Assembly (NCBI RefSeq): GCF_004366035.1
Contig: NZ_SOEE01000001.1
Span: 124,001-188,000 of the forward strand
Reading direction: 5' to 3'
Source: Cytobacillus oceanisediminis
GTDB taxonomy: Bacteria > Bacillota > Bacilli > Bacillales > Cytobacillaceae
Length of the DNA stretch: 64,000 nucleotides
Shown here piece after piece: positions 63,457 to 64,000 of the stretch. The position numbers and the translations under genes were made by a program. Position 1 is the stretch's first letter; each line of letters opens with the position of its first letter. Below the pieces are notes generated by a model. That model searched no databases. It was not told the origin of the DNA and saw only the letters and a program-made list of their open reading frames with translations.

Positions 63457-64000
63457 TTAAGCTTTAAATATTCCGCCAATCCCTTTTACCATTGATGACA
63501 CTTGCGTTACAGCTGACATCATCTGACCTGCGGTGTCCACCATTTTATTAAGATCGAACGAACCATCCTGGGCTTTAAAGGAATTCATAATGCTTTGCAC
63601 TCCGGAAGGCTGTTTAGGAATGAATGATTGTTTAGGATACGGATTCATATACGGCATCTGCTGCGCCGCGGAGTTGCTGGCCTGAGTTCCGTAATAATCT
63701 TCAGATTCTAATGGATTTTGAAAAACACCAGCATTTTTCGAACCGGTCTTTGCGTAATATCCTTGGTCATAGTTATGCTGCGGATAAGGATGTGGTGAAT
63801 AATTTTGCTGCTGCAATCCTGTCATCTGAGGCGGCTGATGATACCCCATATTATAAGGCAAATAATAAGGGCTGTACTGTCCGGCAGAATTAGTATAATT
63901 CTGCATTGGCTGCTGCCTCATATAAAATTGGCCATTCGCCCCCATATAAAATGGATCCATGTATATACTTTGATTTAAATGGCCGTATGGCTGCAGATGG
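63457..64000 (-). CDS. yppG: YppG-like spore protein (N-terminus off right edge)
   Basis: At least 167 residues, read from the first in-frame ATG at 63960, but no ribosome-binding site precedes it. The frame stays open to the right edge with similar composition (LQPYGHLNQSIY), so the true start is probably outside. Rich in P, Y, Q, N, G and M, ending SVMNSF-like then VDTAGQMMSAVTQVSSMVKGIGG. The composition and C-terminal motif match YppG of Bacillus spores; the gene order also fits. Confidence 0.75.
   Translation of the reverse strand, partial: HLQPYGHLNQSIYMDPFYMGANGQFYMRQQPMQNYTNSAGQYSPYYLPYNMGYHQPPQMTGLQQQNYSPHPYPQHNYDQGYYAKTGSKNAGVFQNPLESEDYYGTQASNSAAQQMPYMNPYPKQSFIPKQPSGVQSIMNSFKAQDGSFDLNKMVDTAGQMMSAVTQVSSMVKGIGGIFKA

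Overview
The window is a chromosomal segment of a low-GC, endospore-forming Firmicute of the family Bacillaceae. The protein sequences and gene content suggest a Cytobacillus/Mesobacillus-like relative of Bacillus rather than B. subtilis itself. Evidence includes spore proteins (SspL-like, CotD-like, YppG-like), a type B RNase P RNA, a guanine riboswitch before xpt-pbuX, and purine-rich ribosome-binding sites with frequent GTG and TTG starts. From about 19.6 kb to the right edge, the gene order largely follows the B. subtilis cspD-ypeQ-ypeP-ypdP-ypdQ-sspL-ypcP-ypbR-ypbQ-bcsA-pbuX-xpt-ypwA-ypvA-ypsC-rnpB-gpsB-ypsA-cotD-yprB-yprA-yppG block as I remember it, with accessory genes inserted. No prophage, insertion sequence, CRISPR array or tRNA was seen.

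Layout. 1-7.3 kb: an ABC-F translation factor running off the left edge, an HD hydrolase, a DegV protein, and a two-gene unit of an amidohydrolase and a 1022-residue GNAT fusion protein. 7.4-13.3 kb: formate-tetrahydrofolate ligase, the divergently transcribed metA, an AIM24 protein with a methyltransferase, a small DUF3892-like protein and MntR. 13.3-18.7 kb: topoisomerase III and a secreted pullulanase with a candidate CcpA site. 19.2-26.3 kb: cspD, two RNase H-like proteins flanking a preQ1-riboswitch-controlled YpdP, a DMT transporter, YuiD-like and SspL-like proteins, a large 103-bp tandem-repeat array and the YpcP exonuclease. 26.4-37.4 kb: a thiosulfate/3-mercaptopyruvate-type sulfurtransferase, the double dynamin DynA, a 30-residue basic peptide behind two Fur-like boxes, the alkylpyrone genes bpsA/bpsB, and pbuX/xpt. 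37.5-46.8 kb: a ba3-type oxidase operon, a DMT and an MFS transporter, carboxypeptidase YpwA, and a DUF2249/DUF2249/NnrS-like/DUF59 cassette. 46.8-56.3 kb: the DinG-like helicase YpvA, the methyltransferase YpsC, rnpB, gpsB, ypsA, a CotD-like protein and the mitomycin-repair pair mrfB/mrfA. 56.5-63.2 kb: two ABC-permease pairs with no ATPase or binding protein nearby, a CRP/FNR regulator, a small heat-shock protein, and a permease fused to an M1-type metallopeptidase. A YppG-like protein runs off the right edge.

Themes. A CRP-like regulator (58468-59160) with an RETVxR recognition helix is encoded in the same window as CRP/FNR-type palindromes upstream of the ba3 oxidase operon and the DUF2249 cassette, which suggests a respiratory or nitrosative regulon. 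Several small genes were added by direct reading: a subunit IIa-like oxidase peptide, two zinc-ribbon miniproteins, the SspL-like protein, a Fur-box peptide and two other small ORFs. Two families of dispersed intergenic repeats are present. One shows covarying stem bases, and the other looks MITE-like with imperfect terminal inverted repeats. The best candidates for undescribed biology are the permease-peptidase fusion, the GNAT fusion and the Fur-box peptide.
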